A stretch of DNA of 64,000 nucleotides from Celeribacter halophilus (lineage in GTDB: Bacteria > Pseudomonadota > Alphaproteobacteria > Rhodobacterales > Rhodobacteraceae). The DNA lies in the NCBI RefSeq assembly GCF_900114135.1, contig NZ_FORY01000006.1, positions 62,001 to 126,000 on the forward strand, in the 5' to 3' direction. Of this stretch, positions 36,246 through 45,789 are shown piece after piece. The notes below the pieces were generated by a model. The model saw only the letters and a program-made list of their open reading frames with translations. It was not told the origin of the DNA and did no database searches. A program made the position numbers and the translations under genes. The first letter of the stretch is position 1. The number at the start of each line of letters is the position of its first letter.

Positions 36246-36980
36246 TCATACATTTTTCGTCAACTCACGCGGGTAGAACAGTTTGAAATCCTGCTCGAAA
36301 CGCTCCCTGATGAGCTTGAGCGTCGGGGCCGGAATGATCTCCGTAGGATCAAAGCCATCCTTCTGTCGCGCGTTGACATGGCGCAGCGGGCCAAGCCCCA
36401 CGCCGCGAATGGAGGTTTCAAAGCGCACATGGTCCCAGTCGGCCTCCATACATTCCACACGTCCGACAAAATGCGGGAGGAGCCGCCCCTCACGGGTCAG
36501 GATCGACGCCTGTGAGCGCACATGAATATCGGCCTTTTCATCCGGCGCGTCATAGACCTTTTGCACGAAACTCGGAAAATCCATGCCAAGCTCGACACCC
36601 ATCTTCTTGAACGCGCGTGCGAGCGTCGTGTTCTCGATGATCTTGTTGTTCCAACAGGAATAGAGCCGCGTGACCGGATGGCGGACAAAGGTGAAGAGCC
36701 ACGCATCATCGCGATCCGTGCGCTCGAAGAACTCCTCATGGGTAAGATTCACCGCCTGCATTTCGTCCTGCTGGGCCCAAAACTTGTCCTGATTTGGCCG
36801 CAGCCCCTTTTTGCCGGTCAGCTGAAAGGTTTTCGCCAACTGGAACCGGATGGAGGAATTGGCCGCCTTCGGGATACGGAAATACCCGAGCTTTTGCTGG
36901 GGCAGCCAGATCAGGTGATGATCGGCGTAGGAGAATCTCAGTATTTTATTCAAGAGGTTATCTTTGATGCGTGAGGCCAT
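36246..36980 (-). CDS. sulfotransferase family protein
   Basis: A 244-residue enzyme of the sulfotransferase 2 family, which moves sulfate from PAPS to sugars. The 5'-phosphosulfate loop is 'FRIPKAANSSIR' (residues 34-45) and the 3'-phosphate motif is 'TFVRHPVTRLYSCW' (97-110). It is on the same strand as the glycosyltransferases and lies 121 bases upstream of them. The context suggests that the exported polysaccharide is sulfated. Confidence 0.85.
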   Translation of the reverse strand: MASRIKDNLLNKILRFSYADHHLIWLPQQKLGYFRIPKAANSSIRFQLAKTFQLTGKKGLRPNQDKFWAQQDEMQAVNLTHEEFFERTDRDDAWLFTFVRHPVTRLYSCWNNKIIENTTLARAFKKMGVELGMDFPSFVQKVYDAPDEKADIHVRSQASILTREGRLLPHFVGRVECMEADWDHVRFETSIRGVGLGPLRHVNARQKDGFDPTEIIPAPTLKLIRERFEQDFKLFYPRELTKNV

Positions 36981-37339
36981 GCCGGATATATGATCCGTAA
37001 AGGTTAACTAATCGTTAAACACGCGTGCAGCTGTCGGAAGAAACCACCCCACCCGACGGCTCACACCCCACTAACACGCCCTCACGCCCCACACGTCCGC
37101 AAGCCAACGCCCTGCCCCGCCACAAACCCCTGTGCGAAAAGCACACAGGCGGTATGCGGGGCGCAGGTTTCCGGCTGACGGCTTGCATCTTCATCATATT
37201 TTCAGCCATATGCGCAATAAATCTGCAATCCCGAGAGCTTTCCCGCAGCTATGTAAGGCCAGACGGGGGGTCTTGGGATTGTTTATTGAAACGGGCGCAT
37301 CTTTGGGCGTCCTTGTCTAAACTGTCTGGGAGGACGTTT
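36981..37339. other. intergenic region between sulfotransferase and dctP
   Basis: About 360 bases between divergent genes. It should hold both promoters. I found no convincing -35/-10 pair, conserved operator, RNA or small gene here. Confidence 0.4.
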
Positions 37340-38326
37340 ATGAACACCTTTTTGAAAGCAACTGCGCTGGCAGCTGCAACCCTGAGTGCAAGCGCGCTGT
37401 CTCTGGCTGCGGAAATTGATCCGGTCAATCTGCGCCTCGCCCATGTTGTGAACGAACAGGACGGTTTCCACGCCGCCGCCGTGAAGTTTCAGGAACTGGT
37501 CGCGGAACGCTCCGACGGTGCCATCACAGTCGAGATTTTCCCGAACGCCACATTGGGCGACGAGCGCACCCTACTTGAAGGTATGCAGATCGGCACCGTG
37601 GATATGGGCGTGATCACCAACGGTCCGGTTTCGAACTTCCTCGAAGATATGGCCGTTTTCGAAATGCCGTTCCTCTTCCCCTCCCCCGAAGCGGCCTATA
37701 GCGTTCTCGACGGTGAAATCGGTCAGGAGCTTCTGGGTCGCCTCGAAGAGGTCAACCTCAAAGGTCTCGCCTATGCAGAGCGCGGCTTCCGCAATCTCAC
37801 CAACTCCAAACGCCCCGTGGCCACGCCCGACGATCTCGACGGTCTGCGCGTCCGCGTGATGGAAAACCCCGTCTATATCGACACCTTCCGCGAACTGGGT
37901 GCCGACGCCGTGCCGATGGCATGGACCGAAGCCCTCACCGGCATGCAGCAGGGCACCATCGACGGTCAGGAAAATCCGGTCGGCGTGGTCTATTCCTTCA
38001 AGCTGAACGAAACCCAGACCAACATGACCATGACGCGCCACAGCTATGCACCGGCGATCTTCGTGATGGGCATGCCGAAATGGAACCAGCTTTCCGAAGA
38101 GGCTCAAGAGATCATTGCCGACGCTGCACAAGAGGCCGCCGAATATGAACGCGCCCTCAATGCCGCGCAAGAAGGCGAACAGCTCGAAGAGCTAAAAGCC
38201 GCAGGCATGAACGTGATCGAAGATGCAGACCTCTCCACATTCTCCAACGCCGTTCAACCGGTCTACGAAAAATATGGCGAGAAATTCGGTGACTATCTGC
38301 CGCGTATCCAAGAGGCATTGAAATAA
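37340..38326 (+). CDS. dctP: TRAP transporter substrate-binding protein, DctP family
   Basis: A 328-residue periplasmic solute receptor with a signal peptide (residues 1-23). Motifs are 'LRLAHVVNEQDGFHAAAVKF', 'GAITVEIFPNATLGDERTLL' and the carboxylate-binding region 'GLRVRVMENPVYIDTFRELG', followed by 'GTIDGQENPV'. The ATG at 37340 has GGGAGGACG upstream. It captures an organic acid, possibly a C4-dicarboxylate or a uronate, for the DctQM membrane part. The ligand cannot be fixed from sequence. Confidence 0.93.
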   Translation: MNTFLKATALAAATLSASALSLAAEIDPVNLRLAHVVNEQDGFHAAAVKFQELVAERSDGAITVEIFPNATLGDERTLLEGMQIGTVDMGVITNGPVSNFLEDMAVFEMPFLFPSPEAAYSVLDGEIGQELLGRLEEVNLKGLAYAERGFRNLTNSKRPVATPDDLDGLRVRVMENPVYIDTFRELGADAVPMAWTEALTGMQQGTIDGQENPVGVVYSFKLNETQTNMTMTRHSYAPAIFVMGMPKWNQLSEEAQEIIADAAQEAAEYERALNAAQEGEQLEELKAAGMNVIEDADLSTFSNAVQPVYEKYGEKFGDYLPRIQEALK

Positions 38327-38327
38327 G

Positions 38328-38867
38328 ATGCTGAGCTGGCTGGCGTGGCTTGACAGAAAGGTGGGGGCACTGCTCAAACCCGTGGTTTTCGCGGGCATGG
38401 CGGGTCTGACGGCAGTGATTACGCTACAGATCGTGTCGCGGGTGCTCTTCACCTCCGTGAGCTGGACAGAGGAAGTTGCACGCTTCCTGTTGATCTGGAT
38501 CACCTTTCTGGGGGCTGCGCTGGCCTATCAACAGGGGCGGCATATCGCAGTCACGGTGTTGCGTGACAGCCTGCCGCCCGTGTTGGGCCGGATCGTCTCC
38601 GGCGTGGCAACCCTTGTTGCCATCGCGTTTCTTGTGACGCTGGCCAAGATCGGCTGGCAATACATGAACATGCAGAGTTTCCAGAAATCCCCCTCGCTCC
38701 GCCTGAGCATGACCTATGTCTATGCCGTCATGCCGCTGTCCGCACTGTTGATGGCGGGCCTCTCCGTGATCGACCTGATCCGCCTTCTGGCGGGTAAACC
38801 GCTCCGTGAAACCCATGTGGAGATCGACAACGATCTGGAGCAGGAATTGCACGGAGATCCCTCATGA
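38328..38867 (+). CDS. dctQ: TRAP transporter small permease, DctQ family
   Basis: A 179-residue inner membrane protein with four hydrophobic segments and the family motif 'SWTEEVARFLLIWITFLGAA' at about residues 44-63. It begins one base after dctP and overlaps dctM by four bases. Confidence 0.92.
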   Translation: MLSWLAWLDRKVGALLKPVVFAGMAGLTAVITLQIVSRVLFTSVSWTEEVARFLLIWITFLGAALAYQQGRHIAVTVLRDSLPPVLGRIVSGVATLVAIAFLVTLAKIGWQYMNMQSFQKSPSLRLSMTYVYAVMPLSALLMAGLSVIDLIRLLAGKPLRETHVEIDNDLEQELHGDPS

Positions 38868-40111
38868 GTCTCGTTCTCGCCGGTCTTTTCGTGCTCTTTT
38901 TGCTCATGGGCATTCCCGTCGCCATTGTGATCGGGGCGGCCACCATGAGCGCGCTCAACCTGTCCGGCGTGCCGCTGATGGTCGTGCCGCAACAGATGTT
39001 CTCAGGCATCAATTCCTTTGCGCTTGTCGCCGTGCCGATGTTCGTTCTGGCCGGTGATGTCATGGCGCAGGGCGAGATTTCCAAACGTCTCGTGGCCTTC
39101 GCCGACAGTATGTTCGGCTTTATCAAAGGCGGGCTGTCCATCGTCTCGGTGCTGGCGGGCATGTTCTTTGCCGCGATCTCCGGTTCGGGCGCCGCGACCA
39201 CCGCCGCCGTGGGCGCAAGCCTTGTGCCCGAACTCAAGCGCAAGGGCTATGACCCCGCCTCCGCCGCCTCGCTGATTGCCGCCTCGGGCACCATCGGCGT
39301 GGTGATCCCGCCCTCCGTGCCCATGATCATCTATGCGGTGATTGCACAGGAATCGGTGCGCGACCTGTTCCTCAACGGCTTTATCCCCGGCATTGCGATG
39401 GGCGTCGGCCTGATCTTTGTCGCCCTGTTGCAAGGTCACCGCCGCGCCTACCCGCGTGGCACGGCCCTGAGCCTCAAAACCATTGGCCGCACCTTTCTGT
39501 CGGCCAGTTGGGGGCTGATGGCACCGCTCATCATTCTCGGCGGCATTTTCTCCGGCATTTTCACCCCCTCCGAAGCGGCGGTGATTGCGGTGGATTACGC
39601 CATCCTCGTCTCCCTGTTCATCTATCGCGACCTGACGCTGAGACAGCTTTACCGGATCATCATCCGCGCAGGCGTGACCACCTCTGTCATCATGTTCGTG
39701 ATCGCGGCCTCATCGGTTCTGAGCTGGACCTTGTCGAGCTGGCAGGTGCCGAACCAGATCGCCAGCGCCGCACTGTCGCTCTCGTCCAACACCTATGTAC
39801 TGCTGCTTCTGGTGATGGCGGTGATCCTTGTGGCGGGCGTCTTTCTGGAGACCGCCTCCGCACTCATCATCCTGACACCGATGCTCCTGCCGCTGGCAGC
39901 ACAGCTTGGCATTGGCACGGTGCATTTCGGCATCATCATCGTGGTCGGTCTGGCCATCGGGATGGTCACGCCGCCGGTGGCGATCAACCTCTTTGTCGCC
40001 TCGACCACAGCAAGACTCCCCATTGAGAAGATCACCCGTGCGGTCCTGCCCTATCTCGCGGTGCTGCTCTTCGTCTATCTGATGATCGCCTTCGTGCCGC
40101 TGTTTATCTAA
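38864..40111 (+). CDS. dctM: TRAP transporter large permease, DctM family
   Basis: A 415-residue, roughly twelve-helix sodium-coupled permease. Typical motifs are 'AISGSGAATTAAVGASLVPE', 'GYDPASAASLIAASGTIGVV' and 'IPPSVPMIIYAV'. It finishes the dctPQM operon and is followed by a short gap before a terminator that faces the other way. Confidence 0.94.
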   Translation: MSLVLAGLFVLFLLMGIPVAIVIGAATMSALNLSGVPLMVVPQQMFSGINSFALVAVPMFVLAGDVMAQGEISKRLVAFADSMFGFIKGGLSIVSVLAGMFFAAISGSGAATTAAVGASLVPELKRKGYDPASAASLIAASGTIGVVIPPSVPMIIYAVIAQESVRDLFLNGFIPGIAMGVGLIFVALLQGHRRAYPRGTALSLKTIGRTFLSASWGLMAPLIILGGIFSGIFTPSEAAVIAVDYAILVSLFIYRDLTLRQLYRIIIRAGVTTSVIMFVIAASSVLSWTLSSWQVPNQIASAALSLSSNTYVLLLLVMAVILVAGVFLETASALIILTPMLLPLAAQLGIGTVHFGIIIVVGLAIGMVTPPVAINLFVASTTARLPIEKITRAVLPYLAVLLFVYLMIAFVPLFI

Positions 40112-40150
40112 AGCGTTGTGAGCGTTTCGCTTTAAGAGACATCCCACAAG

Positions 40151-40198
40151 AAAACGGCCCCCGACATGCCCCCCTTAAAAAGAGCATGTCGGAGGCCG
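40151..40198 (-). terminator. terminator after the UDP-sugar epimerase gene
   Basis: On the minus strand a 13-pair stem (GGCC, one mismatch, then CCGACATGC with its complement) is followed by TTTTC. It sits about 27 bases past the epimerase stop. Confidence 0.8.
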
Positions 40199-40224
40199 CA
40201 GAAACCCTGCGAGAGCTCCAAACC

Positions 40225-41235
40225 TCAAGCGTTGTAATACTGCCGATACCAGCGCACGAAATTGGCCACGCCTTCGGGCACAGCCGTTTGCGGTGCATAA
40301 CCTGTGAGACGTTTGAGCAAGGACGCATCGGCCCATGTTGCAGGCACATCACCGGCTTGCATCGGCATCAGGTTGCGCTCGGCCTTTTTGCCGGTGGCGT
40401 TTTCAATCGCTTCGATAAAATCAACCAGTTGCACAGCATCATTGTTGCCGATGTTCACCACGCGGTAGGGGGCCACGGGGGACAGGCTGTCGCCCTCCTC
40501 CACCTCTCCGTTTTCGGGCCGCACAGGCACCGCGTCGATCAACAGTCGGATCGCATGAACGAGGTCTTCGACATAGGTGAAGTCGCGTTTCATATCGCCG
40601 TAATTATACACGTCGATGGGCTTGTCTTCGAGGATCGCCTTGGTGAACTTGAACAGCGCCATATCCGGCCGCCCCCACGGCCCGTAGACCGTGAAGAAGC
40701 GGAACATGGTGATCGGAAGATCAAAGAGATGGGCATAGCTGTGCGCCATGTTCTCGGTCGATTTCTTGGTCGCCGCGTAAAACGACATCTGGTGATCGGC
40801 CTTGACCGTCTCCTGATAGGGCATGTCCGTATTCGAGCCATAAGCCGAGGAGGTCGAAGCCAGCAGCATGTGTTTGGGCGGATAGGCCCGCGCCGCTTCG
40901 AGCAATTCAAACGTGCCGACGATATTGCTCTCAAGATAGGAGCGCGGGTTCTCGATGGAGTAGCGCACCCCTGCTTGGGCTGCGAGGTGGATCACGGCGT
41001 CGGGCTTTTCCTCTTCGAACAGCGACATCAACAGACCGGGTGTTTCGACCTTGTCATGCACCGAGCGGTAATTCTCATAGGCCAGAAGCGTGTCCTCGCG
41101 CCGCGCTTTGAGCGCCACGTCGTAATAGTCGGACATGCAATCCAGCCCGATGACGCGCCAGCCCTCTTCGAGCAGTTTGCGGCAAACGAAAGAGCCGATA
41201 AATCCGGCGGCACCGGTGACAAGAGCTGTGGGCAT
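40225..41235 (-). CDS. NAD-dependent epimerase, UDP-glucuronate 4-epimerase type
   Basis: A 336-residue short-chain dehydrogenase/epimerase. The NAD site is 'VTGAAGFIGSFVCRKLLEEG' (residues 5-24). The catalytic Ser/Tyr/Lys set lies in 'LLASTSSAYGSN' and 'SFYAATKKSTE', and 'FRFFTVYGPWGRPDMA' is typical of UDP-glucuronate 4-epimerases (LpsL/CapI group). It would make UDP-galacturonate for surface polysaccharide. The ATG at 41235 has GAGGAAAAG upstream. It directly follows ugd. Confidence 0.88.
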   Translation of the reverse strand: MPTALVTGAAGFIGSFVCRKLLEEGWRVIGLDCMSDYYDVALKARREDTLLAYENYRSVHDKVETPGLLMSLFEEEKPDAVIHLAAQAGVRYSIENPRSYLESNIVGTFELLEAARAYPPKHMLLASTSSAYGSNTDMPYQETVKADHQMSFYAATKKSTENMAHSYAHLFDLPITMFRFFTVYGPWGRPDMALFKFTKAILEDKPIDVYNYGDMKRDFTYVEDLVHAIRLLIDAVPVRPENGEVEEGDSLSPVAPYRVVNIGNNDAVQLVDFIEAIENATGKKAERNLMPMQAGDVPATWADASLLKRLTGYAPQTAVPEGVANFVRWYRQYYNA

Positions 41236-41246
41236 GGGTCTTTTCC

Positions 41247-42413
41247 TCAATCAGCGTGGAACAGGTCGCGGGTGAAGATCTTCTCCGGCACGTCCGAGAT
41301 ATCATCTGTCACACGGTTGGCGACGATCACATCGACCTCGGCCTTGAACGCGTCGAGATCATTGACCACCCGCGAGCCGAAGAAATCCGGCTCCGTCATC
41401 ACCGGTTCATAGACGATCACCTCGATGCCCTTGGCCTTCACGCGTTTCATGATGCCCTGGATCGAAGACTGGCGGAAGTTGTCGGAGCCCGCCTTCATCA
41501 CCAGACGATAGACGCCGACCACTTTGGGGCCTTTCGCGATGATCTGGTCGGAGAGAAAATCCTTGCGGGTGCGGTTGGCATCCACGATGGCGCGAATGAG
41601 GTTTTGCGGCACTTCGGAATAGTTCGCCAGCAACTGCTTGGTGTCTTTCGGCAGGCAATACCCGCCGTAGCCGAAGGACGGATTGTTGTAGTGATCGCCA
41701 ATCCGCGGGTCCAAACCGATGCCGTCGATGATCTGGCGCGTGTCCATCCCGCCGGCCATCGCATAGCTGTCCAATTCGTTGAAAAACGCCACGCGCATGG
41801 CGAGATAGGTGTTGGCAAAGAGCTTGACCGCCTCGGCCTCGTCCGCATCGGTGAACAGCACCGGCGCGTCCTTCTCCACCGCCCCTTCGAGCAGCAGATC
41901 GGCAAAGACACGCGCCCGCTCGGAACGCTCTCCGACGATGATCCGGCTGGGGTGGAGGTTGTCGTAAAGCGCACGCCCCTCGCGGAGGAACTCGGGGCTG
42001 AAGATCACCTGATCCGTGTCGAACTCGTCGCGAATACGGTTGACGAAGCCCACAGGGATGGTCGATTTCACCACGATGGTCGCGGAGTCATTGACCTCAA
42101 GCACCTTGAGGATCACCTGCTCCACGCTGGACGTGTCGAAATAGTTGGTCTGGGCATCGTAATTCGTCGGCGTCGCCACGATCACGAAATCCGCGCCCTG
42201 ATAGGCTGCCGCCGCATCTGTCGTCGCCGTGAGGTTCAACTCCTTATGCGCCAGAAACTCCTCAAGCTCGGCATCCACAATCGGAGACTTCCGCGCATTG
42301 ACCAAGGCCACGCGCTCCTCGGAAATGTCCACCGCCATGACCTCGTGGTTCTGCGCCAGCAAAACCGCATTCGACATCCCGACGTAACCGATCCCAGCAA
42401 CCGCGATTTTCAT
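41247..42413 (-). CDS. ugd: UDP-glucose 6-dehydrogenase
   Basis: A 388-residue short-form UDP-glucose/GDP-mannose dehydrogenase. The NAD motif is '[20 protein letters not shown]' (residues 4-23). The active-site cysteine is in '[15 protein letters not shown]' and the substrate region is '[20 protein letters not shown]'. It oxidises UDP-glucose to UDP-glucuronate, which the next gene can epimerise. The ATG at 42413 is the family start. Confidence 0.92.
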   Translation of the reverse strand: MKIAVAGIGYVGMSNAVLLAQNHEVMAVDISEERVALVNARKSPIVDAELEEFLAHKELNLTATTDAAAAYQGADFVIVATPTNYDAQTNYFDTSSVEQVILKVLEVNDSATIVVKSTIPVGFVNRIRDEFDTDQVIFSPEFLREGRALYDNLHPSRIIVGERSERARVFADLLLEGAVEKDAPVLFTDADEAEAVKLFANTYLAMRVAFFNELDSYAMAGGMDTRQIIDGIGLDPRIGDHYNNPSFGYGGYCLPKDTKQLLANYSEVPQNLIRAIVDANRTRKDFLSDQIIAKGPKVVGVYRLVMKAGSDNFRQSSIQGIMKRVKAKGIEVIVYEPVMTEPDFFGSRVVNDLDAFKAEVDVIVANRVTDDISDVPEKIFTRDLFHAD

Positions 42414-42858
42414 ACCTTGAACCTTTGCACAGCTTTCGTTGGTCAATGTGTTAATGGAAGGGTTTGCGACGATCCAGAGCACATTTGAAAACTGTTTCAA
42501 TTTGTTGTGTTTACACGCCGCCTCCCCGCGCCGCAGCCCTATGGCCTTGCAAACCCGCCCATTCCGCCGTCACAAGCGTTTCGCAACTCTGTCACGCGTC
42601 TGAAACATTGCCCTCCTAAAGCATAGCCGACCACAACCAGTCCGCGAGACCCGCACCATGACCGAGATCAGACCGTTTGCCTTTGTATTGGCCTGCCTTT
42701 GGGAACCGTCGCAAAACGGGCTGCGGGCCAGTTTGCGCCGCATCTTCGCCCACTGAGTGCCCAGTCTCGCGCGGCTCTGACCGCAGAGCCTCCCAAGACA
42801 TGCCTTTCTCTTGCCCGATTTTTCTGGCTCAATGCCGAAAAAGGATCAGGAGAACCAC
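42414..42858. other. intergenic region between ugd and the aldehyde dehydrogenase
   Basis: About 445 bases between divergent genes. A 32-codon frame at 42658-42756 (+) starts with ATG but has no ribosome site and no recognisable product. Otherwise only promoters for both sides are expected. None could be assigned. Confidence 0.4.
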
Positions 42859-44328
42859 ATGGGCACCGATACGGGCAACAACATGGGGACCATCGCAGGC
42901 TCCATCACAGGCAACATCGCTGGGGACATCACAGACGCCAACCTGAGCGATCTCTTCGCGCAGCAACAGTCCGCGCAGCGCGCCGCGCCGGTTGTGCCGC
43001 TGGAGGTGCGGCTGGACCGGCTAACGCGGCTGCAAGAGGCGCTTGTCAAAGCCGAACCCGCGCTGGTCGCCGCCATTTCCGAAGATTTCACCTATCGCCC
43101 CGCGCTGGAAAGCCGCCTTTACGACATTGATCTGGTGCTGGGCGAAATCCGTCACGCCAAACGCCATCTCAAACGCTGGATGCGCGTCCGGCGTGCGCCC
43201 GTGCCGCTGATCTACAAACCCGCCCGCGCCGAAATCCGGCCCCAGCCTCTCGGCGTCGTGGGCATCATCTCGCCGTGGAACTTCCCCGTCCAACTTGCGC
43301 TCTCGCCTATGGTGGCGGCGCTGGCGGCGGGCAACCGTGTGATGCTGAAACCCTCGGAACTGACCCCGCGCTGCTCGGCGCTGCTCAAAGACATGCTCTC
43401 AGGCGCCTTCTCCCCCGATGAGGTCGCCACTGTCACCGGCGGGCCGGAGGTCGCCCGCGCCTTTTCCGCGCTGCCCTTCGATCATCTGTTTTTCACCGGC
43501 TCCACCGCCGTCGGGCGCAAAGTGGCCGAGGCCGCCGCGCGCAACCTCACCCCTGTGACTCTGGAGCTGGGCGGCAAATCCCCCGCCATCATCATGCCCA
43601 GCGCCGATCTCGACCGCGCAGGCCGCCGGATCGCATGGGGCAAGGCGATGAATGCGGGACAGGTCTGTGTCGCGCCCGATTACGTTCTGGTCCCGCGCAA
43701 AAAGATGTTGCTCATGGCCGATGCGATCATGGGGGCTTTCATGCATTACTTTGCGCAAGGCCCCGAAAGCCCCGACTACGCCGCGATCATTTCCGAGCGC
43801 CACCACGCGCGCCTTGAGGCGATGGTGAAAGAGGCCGAAGCCCGTGGCGTGACCCTCTTCCGCCTTGACGAGGCCTTGGGGGATGCCCGCAAATTCGCCC
43901 CCACCGTGGTGCTCGACCCGCCTCACGACCTTGCGCTGATGCAGGAGGAAATCTTCGGGCCGATCCTGCCCATCCTGCCCTATGACGACCCGCAAGAGGC
44001 GCTCGATTTCGTCACCAAGCGCGATCACCCGCTGGCCCTCTATGTCTTTGCCGAAGACAGGGAGGAACAGGAATTCTGGCTTGAGAACACGCGCTCCGGC
44101 GGGGTGACGGTGAACGACACCGCCATCCACGTCGGCTTTGCCACGCTGCCCTTTGGCGGGGTCGGCCCCTCGGGACAAGGCGTCTACCACGGGCGCTACG
44201 GGTTCGAGACCTTCTCCCACCTCAAACCCGTGGTGCGGCAGGCGAAACACAACGGAATGTCCATCGCCGAACCGCCCTTCAAAGGCTGGCGCAAACGCGC
44301 CCTCAAGGTGATGCGCAAGCTGATGTGA
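42859..44328 (+). CDS. coniferyl-aldehyde dehydrogenase-type aldehyde dehydrogenase
   Basis: A 489-residue NAD(P)-dependent aldehyde dehydrogenase. 'GIISPWNFPVQLALSPMVAA' is the cofactor entry, 'ELGGKSPAI' has the general-base glutamate and 'NAGQVCVAPDYVL' has the catalytic cysteine. The tail beyond it matches the coniferyl-aldehyde dehydrogenase (CalB) subgroup. The ATG at 42859 has CAGGAG upstream. The first 30 residues are a Gly/Thr/Ile/Asp-rich stretch with near repeats, unusual for the family. Substrates may be lignin-type or long-chain aldehydes. Confidence 0.88.
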   Translation: MGTDTGNNMGTIAGSITGNIAGDITDANLSDLFAQQQSAQRAAPVVPLEVRLDRLTRLQEALVKAEPALVAAISEDFTYRPALESRLYDIDLVLGEIRHAKRHLKRWMRVRRAPVPLIYKPARAEIRPQPLGVVGIISPWNFPVQLALSPMVAALAAGNRVMLKPSELTPRCSALLKDMLSGAFSPDEVATVTGGPEVARAFSALPFDHLFFTGSTAVGRKVAEAAARNLTPVTLELGGKSPAIIMPSADLDRAGRRIAWGKAMNAGQVCVAPDYVLVPRKKMLLMADAIMGAFMHYFAQGPESPDYAAIISERHHARLEAMVKEAEARGVTLFRLDEALGDARKFAPTVVLDPPHDLALMQEEIFGPILPILPYDDPQEALDFVTKRDHPLALYVFAEDREEQEFWLENTRSGGVTVNDTAIHVGFATLPFGGVGPSGQGVYHGRYGFETFSHLKPVVRQAKHNGMSIAEPPFKGWRKRALKVMRKLM

Positions 44329-44396
44329 AACCGTGTCTGGCCTTCGCCCGCCCCGCCCCATAAACTGCGCACGGAACAGACGGGAGACGCGGATAT

Positions 44397-45737
44397 ATGT
44401 GGCTGGAACGCAGGGAACCATGGCAAGGGCACTCGGAAGACGCGCGCGGCGCAGGCGATGTCGATTATGCCCGTGTGATCCATTCCGCCTCCTTCCGCCG
44501 GTTGCAAGGCAAGACCCAGATTCTGAACCTCGGCGACAGCGACTTTTACCGCACACGGCTCACGCACTCGCTGGAAGTTGCACAGATTGCAGGGGGACTG
44601 GCCCGGCAACTGGCACAAAGTTTCCCCGACCATCCCGCCACCGCCCATTTGCCGGACCGTTCGATGATACAGGCCATCGGTTGCTCCCACGATCTCGGCC
44701 ATCCGCCCTTTGGTCATGGCGGCGAGGTCGCCTTGAACTATTGCATGCACGGGGCTGGCGGTTTCGAAGGCAACGGGCAAAGCCTGCGCATCCTGTCGCG
44801 ACTGGAGAGCTTTTCCAAATCTTCAGGTGCCAATCTCACGCGGCGCAGTCTCTTGGGCCTATTAAAATACCCCGTGCCCTATGCGCGGGCGCAAAACTCC
44901 GCGCTCAGACCGAAACTGAGCGACAGCCCCGCAACGCTTAACCTGATTGACACCGCCGCCTCTACCCCGCCGAAATGCTATCTCGACAGTGAGCAGGACG
45001 TGGTGGACTGGGTGCTTGCTCCTCTGTCAGCCGATGACCGCAGCCGCTTTTGCGAGACCTCGGATCTGGAACAGGGAGAGCATCGCAAATCGCTGCATAA
45101 ATCCTTTGATTGCAGCATCATGGATCTGGCCGATGACATTGCCTACGGTGTGCATGACCTTGAGGATGCCATTGCGCTCTCGCTTCTGACCCGCGAGGAT
45201 TTCATAAAAAACGCTCCGGAAGAGGACTGCGGCGACTTCCTCTCCATGCTCAAGGAAAAATATCCGAAGCAGTTCGACAATGACGTTTACGGGCAAATGC
45301 TCGACGGTCTGTTTGGCGACCGTAACACCCGCAAACGCTTCATCTCGCGCTTTGTGAATTATTTCATCACCTCTGTCGAATATACAGAAATGCCACAATT
45401 CGACGAACCGCTTCTGCGTTATCGGGCCAGTCTGCCGAACTCCCGTCGTCCCATGCTGCGCGCGCTGAAGAAGCTGGTGTTCAAAGTGGTCATCAAAAGC
45501 CCCACGGTGCAGCAGCTTGAATTCAAAGGGCAGCAAATGGTGGTCTCGGTCTTCGAGGCACTGTGTTCCGATCCCGAACGGCTTTTACCGCGCGAGCATC
45601 AGGATCGTTTCACCGCGTCTGCGGGGGATCTGCGCATAGTGTGCGACTATGTGGCGAGCATGACCGATTCCGCTCTACTCAAAACCTATGAACGCCTGTT
45701 TGCCCCGCGTATGGGGTCGGTGTTCGATCGCTTGTAA
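44397..45737 (+). CDS. dgt: dGTP triphosphohydrolase, anti-phage type
   Basis: A 446-residue HD-domain phosphohydrolase that cuts dGTP to deoxyguanosine and triphosphate. The metal ligands sit in 'RLTHSLEVAQIA' (His57) and 'GCSHDLGHPPFGHGGE' (His98, Asp99). The long form with a 'KSFDCSIMDLADDIAYGVHD' segment corresponds to the class related to Vibrio and Shewanella enzymes, some of which block phage by depleting dGTP. It is not the 380-400 residue housekeeping form usual in alphaproteobacteria. Monocistronic, with a terminator. Confidence 0.88.
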   Translation: MWLERREPWQGHSEDARGAGDVDYARVIHSASFRRLQGKTQILNLGDSDFYRTRLTHSLEVAQIAGGLARQLAQSFPDHPATAHLPDRSMIQAIGCSHDLGHPPFGHGGEVALNYCMHGAGGFEGNGQSLRILSRLESFSKSSGANLTRRSLLGLLKYPVPYARAQNSALRPKLSDSPATLNLIDTAASTPPKCYLDSEQDVVDWVLAPLSADDRSRFCETSDLEQGEHRKSLHKSFDCSIMDLADDIAYGVHDLEDAIALSLLTREDFIKNAPEEDCGDFLSMLKEKYPKQFDNDVYGQMLDGLFGDRNTRKRFISRFVNYFITSVEYTEMPQFDEPLLRYRASLPNSRRPMLRALKKLVFKVVIKSPTVQQLEFKGQQMVVSVFEALCSDPERLLPREHQDRFTASAGDLRIVCDYVASMTDSALLKTYERLFAPRMGSVFDRL

Positions 45738-45742
45738 AACAA

Positions 45743-45767
45743 AAGGCGGCCCGAAGACCGCCTTTTT
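45743..45767. terminator. bidirectional terminator between dgt and ychF
   Basis: The stem AAAGGCGG/CCGCCTTT is flanked by T-rich sequence in both directions: TTTTT on the plus strand and TTTTGTTTT on the minus. It serves both convergent genes. Confidence 0.85.
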
Positions 45768-45789
45768 CAGAATTCCGCTCAAGCCACGC

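Noticed and set aside
28253-37339. Polysaccharide region as a recent genomic island
   Set aside because: No integrase, transposase, tRNA target or direct repeats were seen, and base composition looks similar to the flanks, though the glycosyltransferase genes near 35-36 kb are slightly richer in A/T.
42658-42756. Possible 32-codon small protein between ugd and the aldehyde dehydrogenase
   Set aside because: No ribosome site, no hydrophobic or conserved pattern, so it was kept only as a remark on the intergenic region.
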